Assembly: GCA_016125075.1 (NCBI GenBank)
Contig: WGMO01000017.1
Span: forward strand, 89,139-153,138
Length of the DNA: 64,000 bases
From: Terrimonas sp.
GTDB taxonomy: Bacteria > Bacteroidota > Bacteroidia > Chitinophagales > Chitinophagaceae
Direction of reading: 5' to 3'
The position numbers and the translations under genes were made by a program. Shown in pieces: positions 51,300 through 60,121 of the stretch (position 1 is the first letter of the stretch; the number at the start of each line of letters is the position of its first letter). Under the pieces are notes generated by a model. The model was not told the DNA's origin. It saw nothing but the letters and a program-made list of their open reading frames with translations, and ran no database searches.

Positions 51300-53786
51300 A
51301 TGAAACTGAACCCCCTCCACCTCATTATCCTATTGCTCCTGTTACCGGCTTGCGGTCTGTGGGCCCAAAAAAAATCGGCATTTGTTTCGGGGAAAGTACT
51401 GGATGAAAATGAAAACCCGCTTCCCGGCGTATCGGTCACCATCCTCGGCAAACAAACCGGTATCAGTACCACGGATTCGGGGACTTTCAGGATTGAAGTG
51501 ACACCCAACCGGGCTTTTGCGCTTATATTCAGCCATACCAGTTATAAAACAGAACAAAAAAATTTTTTGCTCAGCGAAAATGAAGAAGAGTCGGTCACCA
51601 TCCGGATGGAGCCCGGCTCCAAGACCCTGGAAGAAGTGATCATCACCGACCAGCGGGAAAGAAATGAAGTAGGGTTGATCCGCCTTAATCCCAAATCCGT
51701 TATTAACCTGCCCACCCCGGTGATGGGGGTGGAAAACCTGATCAAAATATTTGTAGGCTCCAATAATGAACTTACCTCCCAATATTCGGTCAGGGGTGGT
51801 AGTTATGATGAGAACCTTATCTATGTAAACGATTTTGAAATTTTCAGGCCTTACCTTGTCCGGAACGGCCAGCAGGAAGGCTTGAGCTTTATCAACCCGG
51901 AACTGGTCAGGAATATCAATTTCTACAACGGCGGTTTTCAATCCAAATATGGTGATAAGATGAGCAGTGTGCTGGATGTTCAGTACCGGAAACCCCGCCA
52001 GTTTGGTGGCAGTGCCTATGTCAGTATCCTTGAACAGGGTTTTCATATAGAAGGTGTTTCATCGAAAAACAAATTCAGCTACCTCCTGGGTGTTCGCAAC
52101 CGCAGCAACCAAAATCTTCTCAGCCGGCAGGAAACGCAAGGTAGCTATACCCCTTCCTCCTCCGACCTGCAGGCATTGCTCACCTACCAATGGAATGAAA
52201 AATGGCAATCGGAACTGCTCGGCAATATATCCCAGACCCGTTTTACACTCGTACCCCAGTTCAGCCAGCTGACCTCATCTGTCTTCTCCCCGTTTTTCAG
52301 TGCCAACCTGGGATTGGATATATATTTTGACGGACGGGAACGGGATGAATATAAAACCAATATGATCGGGTTTTCCACTTCCTACCAACCCCGGAAAAAT
52401 GTAAAACTTAAATTCCTGGTTTCGCGTTTTGAGAATGATGAAGGCGAAAATATCGATATCACCGGCGCTTACCTTTTCGGCGAAAGGGACTTTGATAAAA
52501 GCAAACCGACCTTTGGGCTTATCATTAACCCATTGGGTGCAGGTATTACACAAAATTATGCCCGCAACCTCCTGAATATACAAAACTGGAATTTTTCACA
52601 CCGGGGTTCCCTGGACAAAGGGAATAATATATTTCAATGGGGGCTGGCTTATGACCGGACTTCGATCAGGGATCAACTCAACGAGTGGCAGTACCAGGAT
52701 TCGGCAGGCTATTCACTACCCTATAACCCGAATATCCTGGACCTGAGCAGTGTGATTAAATCTTCCGCCAATCTCCTCATCAACAAATTTTCAGGGTTTA
52801 TACAGGATAATCTGGCCTGGGGCGATTCATCAAACGCTTTTACACTGCATGCAGGAATCCGGTATAATTATAATTCACTCAACAGGGAATTCCTGGTTTC
52901 CCCGCGGATCGGTGCTTCCTGGAAACCGAATTGGAACAGTGATATCGTTTTCAGGGCAGCCGCAGGTGCCTACCACCAGCCTCCGTTTTACCGGGAGCTG
53001 AGAAGGTATGACGGCACCGTGAATACAGCCCTGAAAGCACAACGCAGCTGGCAGGTAACCGGAGGATTTGATTATAATTTCAAAAAGGGGGATCGACCGA
53101 TGCGGTTAGCCACCGAAGCCTATTATAAGCGCATGATGAATGTGGTACCATACGATATTGATAATGTCAGGATCCGGTATTTTGGTGAGAATATGGCAAA
53201 AGCCTATGCTGCCGGTATTGAAATGCGCTTATTCGGAGAACTGGTGAAAGATGCAGAAAGCTGGGTCAGTATCGGGTTGATGCGCACGAAAGAAAACCTG
53301 GATAATGATTTTTACAAAGTATATACCCTCGACTCCCTCAACCAACCCATTGACAGTATGACGGTAGCGGGTGGATGGTTGCGCAGGCCCACCGACAGGT
53401 TGATCACATTTGGGATGTTCTTCCAGGATTACCTGGCGACCAACAAAAACCTCAAGGTGTACCTCAATACGATCTATGGTACCAACCTGCCCTATAATAT
53501 TCCCGGGAGTGTGAAATACAGGAATGCGTTGGTAATAGAACCCTATATGCGCATAGATATTGGGTTCAGCGCCTTATTGCTGGATGCCGACCGGAGTAAA
53601 AGAAGAAGCCATAGCCCCTTCAGGAATTTTGAAAATATCTGGGCCAGTCTCGAAGTGTTTAACCTGATTGACCGGGCCAATACCATTTCATACCAGCTGA
53701 TAAAAGATTTTGCCAATAACGTGTTTACCATGCCGAACCGTTTAACGCCAAGACTGGTGAATTTTAAAATTGTGGCAAGATGGTAA
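51300..53786 (+). CDS. TonB-dependent receptor with carboxypeptidase-like domain
   Basis: An 828-residue outer-membrane receptor. Signal peptide MKLNPLHLIILLLLLPACGLWAQ; then a carboxypeptidase-like regulatory domain (~30-110, KVLDENENPLPGVSVTILGKQTGISTTDSGTFRI); a plug (~115-230, with LIKIFVGSNNELTSQYSVRGGSYDENLIYVNDFEIFRP); and a 22-strand barrel ending NLIDRANTISYQLIKDFANNVFTMPNRLTPRLVNFKIVARW with a terminal aromatic. No SusD partner follows, so it is not a glycan-uptake SusC. The ATG at 51300 gives the signal peptide. Substrate unknown. Confidence 0.93.
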   Translation: MKLNPLHLIILLLLLPACGLWAQKKSAFVSGKVLDENENPLPGVSVTILGKQTGISTTDSGTFRIEVTPNRAFALIFSHTSYKTEQKNFLLSENEEESVTIRMEPGSKTLEEVIITDQRERNEVGLIRLNPKSVINLPTPVMGVENLIKIFVGSNNELTSQYSVRGGSYDENLIYVNDFEIFRPYLVRNGQQEGLSFINPELVRNINFYNGGFQSKYGDKMSSVLDVQYRKPRQFGGSAYVSILEQGFHIEGVSSKNKFSYLLGVRNRSNQNLLSRQETQGSYTPSSSDLQALLTYQWNEKWQSELLGNISQTRFTLVPQFSQLTSSVFSPFFSANLGLDIYFDGRERDEYKTNMIGFSTSYQPRKNVKLKFLVSRFENDEGENIDITGAYLFGERDFDKSKPTFGLIINPLGAGITQNYARNLLNIQNWNFSHRGSLDKGNNIFQWGLAYDRTSIRDQLNEWQYQDSAGYSLPYNPNILDLSSVIKSSANLLINKFSGFIQDNLAWGDSSNAFTLHAGIRYNYNSLNREFLVSPRIGASWKPNWNSDIVFRAAAGAYHQPPFYRELRRYDGTVNTALKAQRSWQVTGGFDYNFKKGDRPMRLATEAYYKRMMNVVPYDIDNVRIRYFGENMAKAYAAGIEMRLFGELVKDAESWVSIGLMRTKENLDNDFYKVYTLDSLNQPIDSMTVAGGWLRRPTDRLITFGMFFQDYLATNKNLKVYLNTIYGTNLPYNIPGSVKYRNALVIEPYMRIDIGFSALLLDADRSKRRSHSPFRNFENIWASLEVFNLIDRANTISYQLIKDFANNVFTMPNRLTPRLVNFKIVARW

Positions 53787-54176
53787 AACCTAAACAAGTT
53801 TGAAGAATCCTCCTTGTCAAACACAACAAATAAAAGTTTCCGGTATTCAAATCAGTTCCCCGACCGAAGGGCTTGCAAATGACAGGGGCTCTAATTGCCT
53901 GTTCACGACCTTTCCCTGCAGTGTATAAGTCTGGCTGTAACCGGCCATTCCGGAAAAAAGCATCATCCATAAGCAGTTGAATCGCAGGGACATTTTTGAA
54001 ATTTCGGTTTACGAAATAAAAATGCCAAATTATAATGACCGGAAAAAGTCAATGACTTTATTTTATGCGCATTTTAACAGGAAAGAACAATCGACCCGTT
54101 TTTATGAACCTCGACCATTACTGTTATGGTCACACATATCCTGCCATTTTACTATCTTTCCTTACAAACCCCCATC
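53787..54176. other. 390-base gap without a gene
   Basis: No frame in this gap has coding character. A 68-codon minus frame (53970-53764) overlaps the receptor's end and is not convincing. The stretch TATCTTTCC at 54152-54160 is one base from a -7 consensus and could start the fucosidase mRNA about 15 bases before its ATG. No terminator, repeat or RNA structure of note was seen. Confidence 0.45.
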
Positions 54177-55478
54177 ATGAAAAAATATCTGCTAGTTGCC
54201 GGCCTGCTACTCCTGGTACAGGGAGCCGGTTTTGCACAGTCATCTTACCAGCCTACGGCTGAAAATGTAGCCAACAGGAAGGATTTCCAGGACCGGAAAT
54301 TCGGCATGTTCATTCATTGGGGCATCTATAGCCTGTTGGGCGACGGAGAATGGGTGATGCACAACCAAAAAATCCCTTACAATAAATACAAAAGACTGGC
54401 GAATGCATTTTACCCGCATGACTTTAATGCGAAACAATGGGTGCAACTGGCCAAAGCCGCGGGCATGAAATACATCACGATCACTTCCCGGCACCATGAT
54501 GGTTTCAGCATGTTTGCTACAAAAGCGACTGATTATAATATTGTGGATGCCACTCCTTATCATAAGGACCCGATGAAGGAACTCGCAGCTGCCTGCAAAG
54601 AAGAAGGATTGAAACTGAATTTCTATTATTCCCTGCTGGATTGGGGAAGAGAGGACTATGGCTTTGGCCATAAGATCGTGAACGGGGCACCTGAAAATAC
54701 GGATTGGGACAGTTATATCCGTTTTATGAAAATGCAGCTGACGGAATTGCTCACCAATTATGGAGACGTAATCAGCGGAATCTGGTTCGATGGTGATTGG
54801 GAACGAAAGGATGCGAACTGGCATTATGATGAGATCTATGGTCTGATACACCGGCTACGGCCCGAAGTGATGATTGGGAATAACCACCATAGCAATATCA
54901 AACCGGGAGAAGATTACCAGATGTTTGAAAAGGATCTCCCCGGGGGAAATTCCCATGGCTGGAACAGTGGCGGGATCAGCCAGGATGTACCGCTGGAAAC
55001 CTGTGAAACCATTAATAATTCCTGGGGATTCAACATCAATGACACCAAATACAAAACGGTCAAGCAGATTGTGCAGTACCTCGTCAAAGCGGCAGGGCAT
55101 AATGCAAATTTCCTGTTGAATGTGGGGCCACAGCCCGATGGTATCATCCAGCAGGAGTTTGCAGATACCTTACAAAAAGTGGGCGCCTGGCTGGAAAAAA
55201 ACGGGGAAAGTATTTATGGCACCCGTGGCAATATCATCGCAACACCCACATGGGGCACCCTCACCGCAAAGGGAAAGGATCTATATGTACATATATTGCA
55301 ACCACCCGGTGAAGCCTATATTTTCCTGCCGGGCTTAACAGAAAAAATTGGGAGCATCCGGTTATTCCGTTCCAATGATCTTCTCAAATGGAAGCAAATA
55401 CCGGAAGGGGTTTTTATTTACCTGGACGGTGTAAGCATCGATCCTTTGGATGAGATCATAGCTGTCAAACTGAAATAA
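54177..55478 (+). CDS. Alpha-L-fucosidase (GH29), secreted
   Basis: A 433-residue enzyme. Signal peptide MKKYLLVAGLLLLVQGAGFAQ; then the GH29 barrel: FGMFIHWGIYSLLG, KYITITSRHHDGFSMFATKATDYNIV, LNFYYSLLDWGREDYG, and the nucleophile Asp in GIWFDGDWERKD (~220). DLPGGNSHGWNSGGISQDVPLETCETINNSWGF and NFLLNVGPQPDGII are also family-typical. It would release fucose from glycans in the periplasm or outside. No sulfatase, SusCD or fucose-transport gene is near, so it is not in a utilisation locus. Start at 54177 gives the signal peptide. Confidence 0.94.
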   Translation: MKKYLLVAGLLLLVQGAGFAQSSYQPTAENVANRKDFQDRKFGMFIHWGIYSLLGDGEWVMHNQKIPYNKYKRLANAFYPHDFNAKQWVQLAKAAGMKYITITSRHHDGFSMFATKATDYNIVDATPYHKDPMKELAAACKEEGLKLNFYYSLLDWGREDYGFGHKIVNGAPENTDWDSYIRFMKMQLTELLTNYGDVISGIWFDGDWERKDANWHYDEIYGLIHRLRPEVMIGNNHHSNIKPGEDYQMFEKDLPGGNSHGWNSGGISQDVPLETCETINNSWGFNINDTKYKTVKQIVQYLVKAAGHNANFLLNVGPQPDGIIQQEFADTLQKVGAWLEKNGESIYGTRGNIIATPTWGTLTAKGKDLYVHILQPPGEAYIFLPGLTEKIGSIRLFRSNDLLKWKQIPEGVFIYLDGVSIDPLDEIIAVKLK

Positions 55479-55674
55479 GCCGATATCAATCTTAACCAAA
55501 ATTTATTTACAAACATTTATTTTCACACCTGTTAATAATTAACTTTAGGATTTAATTATTATTATCAGTTATTTTAGTCATGGATCGAAATAATGGTTGT
55601 CAGTGGCAACTGTTGGGCTAGCATCAATCCGGCATTATCCTTACCGGCATTATGAAAAATAAAACTGAAGTGAT
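55479..55674. other. AT-rich gap before phoH with a small upstream frame
   Basis: The 196-base gap holds 10-bp direct repeats CCGGCATTAT (55629-55638, 55644-55653) and, starting inside the second copy, an eight-codon frame (ATG 55652, stop 55676-55678) whose TGA overlaps the TTG start of phoH (55675). Such an overlap could couple translation of phoH. No promoter was called. Confidence 0.3.
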
Positions 55675-56673
55675 TTGACAGACACGATCATCAACCTGGA
55701 AACCGTAAACCCTATTGAGTTCTTCGGTGTTAACAATGGCAAGTTGGATATCCTCAAAAAAAAGTTTCCCCTTCTCAAAATCCTCTCCCGGGGTACACAG
55801 TTAAAACTCAGCGGTCAGCCTGAGCAGGTCAGTTCTGCCCGGGAAAAGATCGAACTCATCGTGCAGTACCTGGAAAGAAACGGCCACATGAGTGAAAACT
55901 ATTTCGAACAGATACTGGGTGGAGACGATGCTGAGACCGTTGACAATTTTGTTGACCGGAACCCCAACGATGTGCTGGTATTCGGGCCCAATGGTAAAAC
56001 AGTAAGGGCAAGGACTGCCAACCAGAAAAAACTGGTGCAGCAGGCCGAAAGAAATGATATCGTCTTTGCGATAGGACCCGCGGGAACCGGTAAAACCTAT
56101 ACCGCCGTAGCTTTAGCCGTTAGGGCTTTAAAAAATAAGGTCGTCAAGAAAATTATCTTAACCCGGCCCGCTGTGGAAGCAGGGGAAAGCCTTGGTTTCT
56201 TACCGGGTGACCTGAAAGAAAAGATCGACCCCTATCTCCGTCCCTTATATGATGCCCTCGATGATATGATACCGGCCGACAAACTGGGGTATTATATGAG
56301 TACCAGGACCATCGAGATCGCCCCCCTTGCCTATATGCGTGGCCGCACACTTGACAATGCCTTTATTATCCTTGATGAAGCACAGAACGCGACTGACCTG
56401 CAGTTGAAGATGTTCCTTACCAGGATCGGCTCCAGCGCCAAAGCGATCATTACCGGAGATATGACCCAGGTAGACCTGCCGCGTAACCAGCGGAGCGGGC
56501 TGCAAACAGCCGTTCGCATCCTGCAGAATATTGACGGTATCGCCCATATCGAACTGGATGAAGATGATGTGGTACGTCACCGCCTTGTGAAGCAGATCCT
56601 CCGGGCTTATGAAAAAGAAAGAAAGGATGATGATCCGATTCCCATTTATAAACAACCTAAAAACAAGGAATAA
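55675..56673 (+). CDS. PhoH-family ATPase
   Basis: A 332-residue protein. Residues 1-95 include a small KH-like domain; the PhoH ATPase follows with Walker A GPAGTGKTYTAVALAVRALK (~140), TRPAVEAGESLGFLPGDLKEKIDPYLRPLYD and Walker B AFIILDEAQNATDLQLKMFLTRIG. PhoH proteins bind RNA and are linked to phosphate or ribosome biology; exact activity is unsettled. The start is a TTG at 55675, giving MTDTIINLETVNPIEFFG as in relatives; an in-frame stop lies just upstream (55666), so no longer form exists. It starts a five-gene operon. Confidence 0.9.
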   Translation: MTDTIINLETVNPIEFFGVNNGKLDILKKKFPLLKILSRGTQLKLSGQPEQVSSAREKIELIVQYLERNGHMSENYFEQILGGDDAETVDNFVDRNPNDVLVFGPNGKTVRARTANQKKLVQQAERNDIVFAIGPAGTGKTYTAVALAVRALKNKVVKKIILTRPAVEAGESLGFLPGDLKEKIDPYLRPLYDALDDMIPADKLGYYMSTRTIEIAPLAYMRGRTLDNAFIILDEAQNATDLQLKMFLTRIGSSAKAIITGDMTQVDLPRNQRSGLQTAVRILQNIDGIAHIELDEDDVVRHRLVKQILRAYEKERKDDDPIPIYKQPKNKE

Positions 56674-56703
56674 TTACGAATGAATATTTGTTACTTTGCA
56701 GGA

Positions 56704-57135
56704 ATGAAAAAGATAATATCCGCTTCATTCCTGTTTTTGTTTTTATGCGCCTGCAACGAGAACAAGGTGTCTGAACAAGAACCTGAAGACCAGAAAACTG
56801 ACCTGAATGCAGCCACTGATTTTATCCGCTATGCCCTTGATGGAAATTATGATAAAGCCAGGAAGATGGTCGTTCCGGATTCGGTGAACCGTCAAACCAT
56901 CGACCTCTTTGAATGGGACTATCGAAATAAAAGGAGCCCGGAAGAAAAAAGAAGTTACCGGGAATCCTCCATTCATATCTTACAGTCCCGCCATCTCAAT
57001 GATTCAGTTACGATCCTGACGTATTCCAATTCATTCAGAAATACGCCTGACTCATTAAAGGTAGTCCGTATCAATGGCCAATGGCTGATCGATATGAGTT
57101 ACCGGTTTCAACCAAAAGACACTACCCGTAAATGA
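56704..57135 (+). CDS. DUF4878-like lipoprotein
   Basis: A 143-residue lipoprotein (MKKIISASFLFLFLCAC, lipid Cys17). The mature part has an NTF2-like pattern: AATDFIRYALDGNYDKARKMVVPDSVNRQ followed by strands such as VTILTYSNSFRNTPDSLKVVRINGQWLIDMSY. This matches DUF4878 of Bacteroidota, whose role is unknown. The Met at 56704 begins the signal; 56680 is an earlier in-frame start. The stop overlaps the crcB start (ATGA), so the genes are coupled. Confidence 0.78.
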   Translation: MKKIISASFLFLFLCACNENKVSEQEPEDQKTDLNAATDFIRYALDGNYDKARKMVVPDSVNRQTIDLFEWDYRNKRSPEEKRSYRESSIHILQSRHLNDSVTILTYSNSFRNTPDSLKVVRINGQWLIDMSYRFQPKDTTRK

Positions 57136-57503
57136 TCAAAAGTATTTTTTTTGTCGCTATAGGAGGCGCAACCGGGAGTGTGGCAAGATATCTTTGCAGC
57201 AGATGGATACAGGGCACTTCACAAAACCTGTTCCCGTTGGGAACCTTCGCCGTGAATATCGTTGGTTGTTTGCTCATTGGCATTTTCTGGGGACTGGCAA
57301 TCAAACACCAGGCATGGGGTGAGGAAATCCGTTTATTACTCATGACTGGCATCTGCGGGGGGTTTACAACCTTCTCCGCATTGTCTCTCGAAAGCCTGGG
57401 GCTGATCCGGGAGCAAAAAACCGGTCTTTTTATTCTTTATATTGCCGGTAGCCTGGTATTGGGACTGCTGGCGACTTATGCAGGATTGAAAATTATTAAA
57501 TAA
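57132..57503 (+). CDS. crcB: Fluoride ion channel CrcB/FluC
   Basis: A 123-residue membrane protein of four helices. Family motifs are GGATGSVARYLCSRW, GTFAVNIVGCLLIGIFWGL and GICGGFTTFSALSLES; the Phe and Thr of the last motif line the fluoride pore, and Asn of FAVNIVG is also part of it. Two subunits form the dual-topology channel that lets fluoride leave the cell. It overlaps the lipoprotein gene by four bases and is followed after five bases by a family I pyrophosphatase, an enzyme known to be inhibited by fluoride. Confidence 0.93.
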   Translation: MIKSIFFVAIGGATGSVARYLCSRWIQGTSQNLFPLGTFAVNIVGCLLIGIFWGLAIKHQAWGEEIRLLLMTGICGGFTTFSALSLESLGLIREQKTGLFILYIAGSLVLGLLATYAGLKIIK

Positions 57504-57508
57504 AAAAT

Positions 57509-58060
57509 ATGATCACAGTTCACCACCCCTGGCATGGCGTACATTTTGGAGAAGGTGCACCCAGAACAGTCAATGCCATTATTGAAATCCCGGAGGGATC
57601 AAGGGCCAAATACGAAATCGATAAGGAAACGGGTTTGTTGAAACTGGACAGGGTAATCTATTCCTCATTTCATTATCCGGTCAATTACGGTTTTATTCCC
57701 CAAACCCTGGGGCAGGATAATGACCCATTGGATATCCTGGTACTCTGTTCCCAGACCATTCAGCCTTTATGCATTGTAGAAGCCGCTGTGATCGGTAATA
57801 TGCAAATGATCGATGTGGGGAAGAAAGATGATAAGATCATCGCCGTGGCATCCAATGACCCATCGGTCAACCATTATAAGAACATCGAGGAATTACCACA
57901 GCATTTTCTGCTGGAGCTCAAGAATTATTTTGAACAGTACAAGGTCCTGGAAAATAAGAAAGTGGAAATTGACAATTTCCAGGACAAAGCGGAAGCCTTA
58001 AAAATCATTCAGGAAGCGATCGATTTTTATAAAGTTAATTTCAGAAAAGAAGAAAAGTGA
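57509..58060 (+). CDS. ppa: Inorganic pyrophosphatase (family I)
   Basis: A 183-residue soluble pyrophosphatase. The metal and substrate residues appear in AIIEIPEGSRAKYEIDKETGLLKLDR, the signature NDPLDILVL (YPVNYGFIPQTLGQDNDPLDILVL, Asp triad) and KKDDKIIAVASNDP. It splits pyrophosphate from biosynthesis and drives those reactions. It lies five bases after crcB. The stop overlaps a GTG start of the next gene (GTGA). Confidence 0.95.
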   Translation: MITVHHPWHGVHFGEGAPRTVNAIIEIPEGSRAKYEIDKETGLLKLDRVIYSSFHYPVNYGFIPQTLGQDNDPLDILVLCSQTIQPLCIVEAAVIGNMQMIDVGKKDDKIIAVASNDPSVNHYKNIEELPQHFLLELKNYFEQYKVLENKKVEIDNFQDKAEALKIIQEAIDFYKVNFRKEEK

Positions 58061-58479
58061 AAAATAAACCCCGTGCAATGAGTATTGAAACTATTGTTTT
58101 ACTGATCCTAATTGGATTGTTAGCCGGCATGCTGAGCGGCCTTGTTGGAATTGGTGGAGGCGTTATCGTGGTTCCTGCACTGGTTTTCCTCCTGGGTTTT
58201 TCCCAATATGAGGCGCAGGGAACTTCCCTGGGGCTATTATTGCTGCCCATTGGAATCCTGGCGGTCATCAATTATTATAACAAGGGCTATATCGACCTGA
58301 AAGTAGTCGGTATCATGTGCCTGGCTTTTGTAACCGGCGGATGGCTGGGGAGTAAATTAGCGATCAGTCTGCCGCAGGATGTGTTAAAAAAGATTTTTGC
58401 GGTCGTGCTGTTTTATACCGCTTTCCGGATGCTGGGCTGGGACACTGCATTCTTCAAATGGGTAAGGCAGCTGTTTTAA
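58057..58479 (+). CDS. Half-size TauE/SafE-family membrane protein
   Basis: A 140-residue membrane protein of four helices. VLLILIGLLAGMLSGLVGIGGGVIVVPALVFLLGFSQYEAQGTSLGLLLLP is the conserved N-terminal half of TauE/SafE anion exporters; full proteins have two such halves (~250 residues). It would have to act as a dimer. The GTG at 58057 overlaps the ppa stop; an ATG at 58078 is a second option. It ends the phoH operon. Substrate unknown, possibly an organic or inorganic anion. Confidence 0.86.
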   Translation: MKNKPRAMSIETIVLLILIGLLAGMLSGLVGIGGGVIVVPALVFLLGFSQYEAQGTSLGLLLLPIGILAVINYYNKGYIDLKVVGIMCLAFVTGGWLGSKLAISLPQDVLKKIFAVVLFYTAFRMLGWDTAFFKWVRQLF

Positions 58480-58567
58480 TTGCCAAAATGCCCGTTTACC
58501 GCCTTACAGCAGCCCTCCCTATTATGAAAAAAACGCATTCCTGCATCTTAGTTCCAGATAGTTTATT

Positions 58568-59143
58568 TTGAAAAAAGATAACTACAGCCATATCACCGAC
58601 CAGGAACTGCTACGGCATTTTTACAGCACGCGTGACAATACCTGGCTGGGTGTTCTCCTGCAACGATATACCCTGCTGCTATTGGGTGTTTGTATGAAAT
58701 ACCTGAAAAATGAAGAAGAAGCAAAAGACGGGGTGCAACAGGTATTTCTGAAAGCCATTACTGAACTCCCAAAATACAAAGTGGAATATTTTAAAAGCTG
58801 GATCTATATGGTGGCCAAAAACCATTGCCTGATGAAATTGAGGGATACCCGGGGAAAGAAGCCGGTACCCATCCAGGAAAGTATGCTGGCAGAACCCGAA
58901 GCCCTTACGGACCATCAGGAACTGGTGGAGAATGACAGGACGCTTGATCTGATGGCGGTTTCACTCAAAGAACTGAATGAAGAGCAGCAACAATGTGTAA
59001 CTTTGTTTTACCTGGAAAAGAAAAGTTACCAGCAGATCAGTGAAACCACAGGGTTTACCCTGATGCAGGTGAAAAGTTATATCCAAAATGGAAAAAGAAA
59101 TCTTAAAATCATCCTGGAAAGGAAACTTTCGGATGAAAAATAG
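58568..59143 (+). CDS. ECF-type RNA polymerase sigma factor (second)
   Basis: A 191-residue ECF sigma factor. Region 2: HITDQELLRHFYSTRDNTWLGVLLQRYTLLLLGVCMKYLKNEEEAKDGVQQVFLKAITELPKYKVEYFKSWIYMVAKNHCLMKLRD. Region 4 ends YLEKKSYQQISETTGFTLMQVKSYIQNGKRNLKIIL, a helix-turn-helix. The start is a TTG at 58568. The next gene, 11 bases on, encodes a small membrane protein, the usual partner in this group. Confidence 0.9.
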   Translation: MKKDNYSHITDQELLRHFYSTRDNTWLGVLLQRYTLLLLGVCMKYLKNEEEAKDGVQQVFLKAITELPKYKVEYFKSWIYMVAKNHCLMKLRDTRGKKPVPIQESMLAEPEALTDHQELVENDRTLDLMAVSLKELNEEQQQCVTLFYLEKKSYQQISETTGFTLMQVKSYIQNGKRNLKIILERKLSDEK

Positions 59144-59154
59144 GTCGTAATAAG

Positions 59155-59523
59155 ATGTCAGGAAACCTGAAAGACATATTATCCCATCTCTCACCCGATA
59201 TAGACCAGGAAACACTCCTGCTTTACCTCCAGGGAAAACTGGCGGAAGAAAAAAAGCATGAAGTGGAAAAACAGATGCTGGACTCCGACTTCGACGCCGA
59301 TGCATTTGAAGGTCTTGTCAGTATGCAAGGCAAAGAAAACCTTTCTGGCCTTGTAGAACAATTGAACCGTGATCTGCAAAAAAGGCTGGAGAAAAAAAAG
59401 AAATTCCGGGAAAAACTCCGGTTCAAGGACCATCCATGGATCTATTTTACTGTAATCATTGTCCTGCTTTTGATCATCATCAGTTATTTCATCATCCATA
59501 AACTGCTGCATAACCAGCCTTAA
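59155..59523 (+). CDS. Small membrane protein, probable anti-sigma partner
   Basis: A 122-residue protein. A cytoplasmic segment (1-95) with IDQETLLLYLQGKLAEEKKHEVEKQMLDSDFDADAFEGL, an arrangement like the zinc-free anti-sigma start found beside ECF genes, is followed by one membrane helix (IYFTVIIVLLLIIISYFIIH, ~99-117) and a short tail. It lies 11 bases after the sigma gene. The periplasmic part is too short to be a sensor domain. The stop codon overlaps the stop of the convergent OmdA gene by two bases. Confidence 0.72.
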   Translation: MSGNLKDILSHLSPDIDQETLLLYLQGKLAEEKKHEVEKQMLDSDFDADAFEGLVSMQGKENLSGLVEQLNRDLQKRLEKKKKFREKLRFKDHPWIYFTVIIVLLLIIISYFIIHKLLHNQP

Positions 59524-60041
59524 AAACCCAGATCTTCCTTTCTTTTCTTTTCTGCCCTCATCATCTCCGGAAACCCATCACCTTTTGCCAATGCATTAAC
59601 CGCCAATGCGATCCTTTTTGTTTTGGTCGCGGCTGTCTTGGCCGATTCAATCCATTTGCTGAAATAGTTTTGATGCCCCTTCGGCAGCTGATGAAAAAAA
59701 TCAAGGGCCGCAGGTTCGTCCCCCAGGCAATCCAGGAAGTCTTTGGACGGCCGGATGGCCGATGCATCCGCTTCAATCATGACCTTTACCATGGCCCCCA
59801 CTTTTTTGGAGATTCCCTTACGCATGGAGGCATTCACAGCCATGATAAATGTCCCGTCTCCCATCGGCAACAAAGCTACCAGCCGTATCGGGAACTGATC
59901 CAGTGTGCCTTTTACCCTGAAGGATTTTTTGTTACCTGGTTTTAAGGATTCCGCGATATCATGCGGAACTACAATATAGGTCCAGCCGGTTTTCTCACCC
60001 TGCTTTTCAAATTTCAGTAAGCGTGTTGTAAAGGGGACCAT
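59520..60041 (-). CDS. YdeI/OmpD-associated (OmdA) family protein with DUF1905
   Basis: A 173-residue protein. Residues ~1-85 form the DUF1905 beta-barrel-like domain (GEKTGWTYIVVPHDIAESLKPGNKKSFRVKGTLDQFPIRLVALLPMGDGTFIMAVNASMRKGI). Residues ~110-170 hold the OmdA motif FFHQLPKGHQNYFSKWIESAKTAATKTKRIALAVNALAKG. Function is unknown; the family is common in soil Bacteroidota. The Met at 60041 is chosen because the longer frame adds a hydrophobic, unlikely segment. It is convergent with the second ECF pair. Confidence 0.88.
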   Translation of the reverse strand: MVPFTTRLLKFEKQGEKTGWTYIVVPHDIAESLKPGNKKSFRVKGTLDQFPIRLVALLPMGDGTFIMAVNASMRKGISKKVGAMVKVMIEADASAIRPSKDFLDCLGDEPAALDFFHQLPKGHQNYFSKWIESAKTAATKTKRIALAVNALAKGDGFPEMMRAEKKRKEDLGF

Positions 60042-60121
60042 ATAAAACAAAACATATGCCCAAATATCGAATATTAGCACGGGAAAAAAACGCCGGTGCT
60101 TTTAATGAGGAGGCTTTTCCA

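Noticed and set aside
51342..52046. A 234-codon minus frame inside the TonB receptor
   Set aside because: It overlaps the receptor's regulatory and plug domains, which are well conserved; the antisense protein has no recognisable domain.
51300..55478. Polysaccharide utilisation locus (TonB receptor plus fucosidase)
   Set aside because: There is no SusD gene, no regulator and a 390-base gap between the two genes, so the receptor is not a SusC and the pair is likely unrelated.
57020..57131. Fluoride riboswitch before crcB
   Set aside because: The crcB start overlaps the upstream lipoprotein gene, and I saw no structure of the crcB-motif type in the coding sequence there.
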